The notes beneath the pieces are model-generated. The model worked only from the letters and a program-made list of their open reading frames with translations. It searched no databases and was not told where the DNA came from. Positions 5,656-7,660 of a stretch of 7,660 nucleotides of DNA are shown piece by piece. Source of the DNA: Deltaproteobacteria bacterium (lineage in GTDB: Bacteria > Desulfobacterota > Binatia > Binatales > Binataceae); assembly GCA_003161515.1 (NCBI GenBank), contig PMOH01000279.1, forward strand, positions 1 to 7,660, written 5' to 3'. How positions within the stretch are numbered: the stretch's first letter is position 1; every line of letters begins with the position of its first letter. A program made the position numbers and the translations under genes.

Positions 5656-5726
5656 TTGACCCAGGGGTCGGAGCAACCTTATCCCACCACATCCCACAAC
5701 GGTGGAGTGGGGTAGAGTGGGGTCAA
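5656..5726. repeat. Nested imperfect inverted repeat with 10-bp phased boxes
   Basis: TTGAC (5656-5660) pairs with GTCAA (5722-5726). Two CCCAC boxes at 5683-5687 and 5693-5697 pair with two GTGGG boxes at 5707-5711 and 5717-5721. Each pair of boxes is exactly 10 bases apart, about one helical turn. A further 12-base imperfect palindrome, GACCCAGGGGTC (5658-5669), lies at the left end. The structure starts 15 bases after the last cargo gene and ends about 40 bases inside the right terminal repeat. It could be a terminator-like fold for the cargo mRNA, a regulator site or a subterminal transposase site. A T-run (5752-5756) is too far away to make it a classical terminator. Confidence 0.5.
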
Positions 5727-5764
5727 GACTGGCCGCTGTGTTTCCGCATCCTTTTTAATTCTAC

Positions 5765-5781
5765 CAAAGTGCAGCAGTACC
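5765..5781. repeat. Right terminal inverted repeat (17 bp)
   Basis: CAAAGTGCAGCAGTACC is the exact reverse complement of 3766-3782. The copy of TACAGATG begins at the next base. Confidence 0.88.
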
Positions 5782-5789
5782 TACAGATG
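5782..5789. repeat. Right target-site duplication
   Basis: TACAGATG directly follows the right terminal repeat and matches 3758-3765 in the same orientation. Confidence 0.85.
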
Positions 5790-5817
5790 GTAGAAGTGCC
5801 GAAGTAATGCCGTAGAT

Positions 5818-5823
5818 AGGAGG
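5818..5823 (+). promoter_or_regulatory. Strong ribosome binding site of the VOC gene
   Basis: AGGAGG lies five bases before ATG 5829. It is outside the mobile element, so the insertion left the translation signal intact. Confidence 0.8.
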
Positions 5824-5828
5824 ATGCC

Positions 5829-6614
5829 ATGTCGATTCGACTTCGCCAGATTGCGCTGGTTGCCAACAAGCTCGCGCCGGTGATCGATGATCTGAAGGCC
5901 GTGTTTGGGCTCGAGGTCTGTTACATCGATCCCGGGGTTGGCGTGTTTGGCCTGGAAAATTCGCTGCTGCCGGTCGGCAACAACTTCATCGAAGTGGTCG
6001 CGCCGATCAAGGAAGGCACCGCGGGCGGCCGCTACCTCAAGCGGCGCGGCGGCGACACTGGCTACATGGTCATCTGTCAATGCGAGAGTCACGCGGCGCA
6101 GCTCGAGCGGCGCGAGCGCGCGCGGTCGATGGGTATCCGAATCGCGTGGGAGCGCCAGAGCGGCGGCTATCATGTGATGCAATTGCATCCGGCCGACACC
6201 GGCGGCTCGTTTTTCGAGATCGATTGGGATGCGAAGGGCGAAGTCGAGGGCAACTGGGAGCCGGCCGGCGGAAGCGGATGGCGCAGCGCGAAACGAACGG
6301 AAATCGTGAGCGCATACTCGGCGGTCGAACTGCAGTCGCCCGATCCGGCAGGGCTGGCCGAGCGATGGAGCGGTATCGCGGGCGTGCCGGTTCGCAAGGA
6401 TGCGCGCGGCCGCCTCGAGATGGCGCTCGACAATGCCAGCGTCAGGTTCGTCGAGGCGACGGACGGGCGCGGCGAAGGCTTGTCGGGAATCGACATAGTC
6501 GTTGTGGATCGCGCGCGGCTGAATTCCGCCGCGGAGCGCCGGGGGTGCAACGTATCTGGCGATCAACTGACGATCTGCGGCACGCGGTTCTACTTAAACT
6601 CGCCGAATCGCTAG
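5829..6614 (+). CDS. VOC-superfamily (glyoxalase/dioxygenase-fold) protein
   Basis: The product has 261 residues. The N-terminal VOC domain (about 1-133) is clear: RQIALVAN, FGLENSLLPVGNNFIEVVAP (40-59), GRYLKRRGGDTGYMV (67-81) and QLHPADTGGSFFEIDW (118-133). This matches a glyoxalase-like family of metal enzymes. Candidate metal ligands are Glu55, His120 and Glu130. The usual first-strand His is Gln7 here, so the site may be altered or use three protein ligands. Residues of about 150-257 look like a degenerate second VOC module (SAYSAVELQSPDPAGLAERW). Substrate and reaction are unknown. The start is fixed by AGGAGG at 5818-5823. The AsmA-like gene follows after nine bases, so the two are likely one operon. 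The mobile element now ends 39 bases upstream of the end of the leader, which may have changed its promoter. Confidence 0.85.
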   Translation: MSIRLRQIALVANKLAPVIDDLKAVFGLEVCYIDPGVGVFGLENSLLPVGNNFIEVVAPIKEGTAGGRYLKRRGGDTGYMVICQCESHAAQLERRERARSMGIRIAWERQSGGYHVMQLHPADTGGSFFEIDWDAKGEVEGNWEPAGGSGWRSAKRTEIVSAYSAVELQSPDPAGLAERWSGIAGVPVRKDARGRLEMALDNASVRFVEATDGRGEGLSGIDIVVVDRARLNSAAERRGCNVSGDQLTICGTRFYLNSPNR

Positions 6615-6623
6615 TGTCGCAGT

Positions 6624-7660
6624 GTGCGCAGGATACTGCTCATCTCGGGCATCGTAGTTGGCGCGATAGTGCTGATCGCGGCGGGGCTGACTGCGTATGC
6701 GTACTTCAATCTGAGCTCGATCGTCGCCCACAACGAAAAGCGAATGCTCGCGCGCGTGAGTGACGCGCTGGGCCGACAGGTCCAGGTCGGGAAGATACAG
6801 GCGCAGATGGGATGGGGCGTGTCGGTCGAAGTCAGCGGTCTCACGATAGCAGACGATCCGGCGTTCTCGACCAAGCCGTTTGTCACCGCCAATGACGTGT
6901 CGATCGACGTCGAGTTTTTCCCGCTGCTTTATGGCGAGGCGAAGGTGGTGAGACTCGAACTGATCAAGCCCGACATCCGAATCGTGATGGACGCGCGCGG
7001 CGTGCTCAACCTGAGCACGGTTGGCGCCAGTCCCGATGAAGCGCGGAAAGAAGCCGAGTCAGCGCGGCCTCGGCGCAAGAAGCGATCGTCGCTGGCCGAC
7101 CTGGCGATCAAGGCGCTGACGGTCGAGGATGGTGCTGTCTATTTCAACGATCTGGGCGAGAAGATGGCGCCGATTCACGTCCGTCATCTGGATTTCGATG
7201 TCACAAATTTCAACGCCGCGTCGGCGTTCGAGGTCGAGACGAAATTCGCTTTTGCGGGCGACGAGCAGAACGTCGCGGCGTCGGGAAAGCTCGGGCCGAT
7301 GCTCGAACATGGCGTGCTGGACGCCTCCGGAATCCCGGTCGATCTGAACTTGAAGCTCGACTCAATCGTGCTCGACAGCATCCGGCCGCTGGCTGACATC
7401 GGGTCGCACATTCCGCCCGGGCTTTCGATTCCCGATCCGGTTTCGATCAGCGGGACTGCGCGCGGTTCGTTCGGCAAGCTCGCGATTGCGCTCAGCACCG
7501 ATCTCACCGCAGCCCGGGTCGCGTACGCCACGATATTCAACAAGCCATCGGGGACCGCGATGACGGTCAATGCGAACGGCACATGGGGCGATCAGTTCGA
7601 GATAGCCAGTATCAACTTGAAGCTGTCTGATCTCGAGTTGACGGCGAGCAGATTCTCCGG
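6624..7660 (+). CDS. AsmA-family envelope protein, 5' part (runs off the window)
   Basis: A frame beginning with GTG at 6624 stays open for 345 codons to the window end. An in-frame TAG (the VOC stop, 6612-6614) excludes an earlier start by more than four codons. Residues 4-27 form an N-terminal membrane anchor (ILLISGIVVGAIVLIAAGLT) behind two Arg. It is followed by the AsmA pattern: LGRQVQVGKIQAQMGWGVSVEVSGLTI, then VSIDVEFFPLLYGEAKVVRLEL and IKPDIRIVMDARGVLNLS. Repeated beta-strand units follow the basic linker near 7039-7091. AsmA/TamB-like proteins of Gram-negative bacteria sit in the inner membrane with a long periplasmic part and bridge lipid transfer or outer-membrane assembly. The precise role here is not known. 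There is no clear ribosome binding site, consistent with coupling to the VOC gene nine bases upstream. Confidence 0.85.
   Translation, partial: MRRILLISGIVVGAIVLIAAGLTAYAYFNLSSIVAHNEKRMLARVSDALGRQVQVGKIQAQMGWGVSVEVSGLTIADDPAFSTKPFVTANDVSIDVEFFPLLYGEAKVVRLELIKPDIRIVMDARGVLNLSTVGASPDEARKEAESARPRRKKRSSLADLAIKALTVEDGAVYFNDLGEKMAPIHVRHLDFDVTNFNAASAFEVETKFAFAGDEQNVAASGKLGPMLEHGVLDASGIPVDLNLKLDSIVLDSIRPLADIGSHIPPGLSIPDPVSISGTARGSFGKLAIALSTDLTAARVAYATIFNKPSGTAMTVNANGTWGDQFEIASINLKLSDLELTASRFS

Larger units (their letters stand above)
3766..5781. mobile_element. Non-autonomous cargo transposon (2016 bp) with no transposase
   Basis: Two 17-bp perfect inverted repeats bound the segment, and a direct 8-bp duplication flanks it. 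The interior is markedly less GC-rich than the flanking genes. All four inferred genes lie on the + strand and none resembles a DDE, HUH, tyrosine or serine recombinase, so the element must be moved by a transposase supplied in trans. Transposase-less elements with passenger genes are known as mobile insertion cassettes or tIS. An 8-bp duplication with ends starting in GG would fit the IS1595 family, in which passenger genes are common, but ISL3-type and other families are not excluded. The insertion lies between the M20 and VOC genes and leaves 39 bases between the right duplication and the VOC ATG. Confidence 0.85.

Noticed and set aside
3766..5781. Search for a transposase, integrase or relaxase inside the element
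   Set aside because: None of the four plausible genes has a DDE, HUH, or tyrosine/serine recombinase motif, and no other coding-looking frame of sufficient length is left on either strand.
5586..5807. 73-residue plus-strand frame running out of the membrane gene through the right terminal repeat
   Set aside because: It overlaps the membrane gene, translates repeat sequence and crosses the transposon end, with no ribosome binding site.
5781..6566. 261-residue minus-strand frame opposite the VOC gene
   Set aside because: It is an antisense shadow produced by GC-rich codon structure, while the plus-strand frame has a strong ribosome binding site and VOC motifs.

Overview
The window reads as a piece of chromosome from a GC-rich, Gram-negative (diderm), probably free-living bacterium. 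GC-rich codon use, an AsmA-type envelope protein and compact gene spacing support this. Phylum cannot be fixed from the sequence; an uncultivated soil lineage of Binatota or deltaproteobacterial type is only a guess.

Chromosomal backbone. Bases 1-102 are the C-terminal end of an upstream gene. A CinA/PncC-like protein (135-629, +) converges on an MFS exporter (825-2066, -). The gap between them holds three hairpins resembling a dispersed REP/BIME-type element. The MFS gene is divergent from an M20-family metallopeptidase (2150-3565, +), and an 8-bp direct repeat in their shared promoter region is a candidate operator. Further right, a VOC/glyoxalase-like protein (5829-6614, +) is followed after 9 bases by an AsmA-family gene (6624 to beyond the window end, +), probably in one operon.

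Mobile island. Between the peptidase and the VOC gene lies a distinct segment of about 2.0 kb (3766-5781). It is bounded by 17-bp perfect terminal inverted repeats (3766-3782 and 5765-5781), which are flanked by an 8-bp direct repeat TACAGATG (3758-3765 and 5782-5789; 10 bp if the inverted repeat is taken as 16 bp). This is the signature of a DDE-type transposition event, yet no transposase is encoded inside. The element is therefore a non-autonomous cargo transposon of the mobile-insertion-cassette/tIS type. Its interior is visibly poorer in GC: 25 of 60 bases at 4861-4920, against 42 of 60 at 6241-6300 in the VOC gene.

Cargo. All four cargo genes lie on the + strand. They are a small basic protein with an RSEIARKA..ARW-type motif (3849-4073), an unrecognised protein of about 285 residues (4199-5056), a 122-residue protein with a four-cysteine zinc ribbon (5025-5393), and an 83-residue membrane protein (5390-5641). 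The last three overlap head to tail (32 and 4 bases) and look translationally coupled. A soluble protein, a zinc-ribbon adaptor and a small membrane protein carried as the sole cargo of a transposase-less transposon is the most likely undescribed system here. A defence, toxin or signalling role is a reasonable hypothesis from that layout, but nothing in the sequence proves it.
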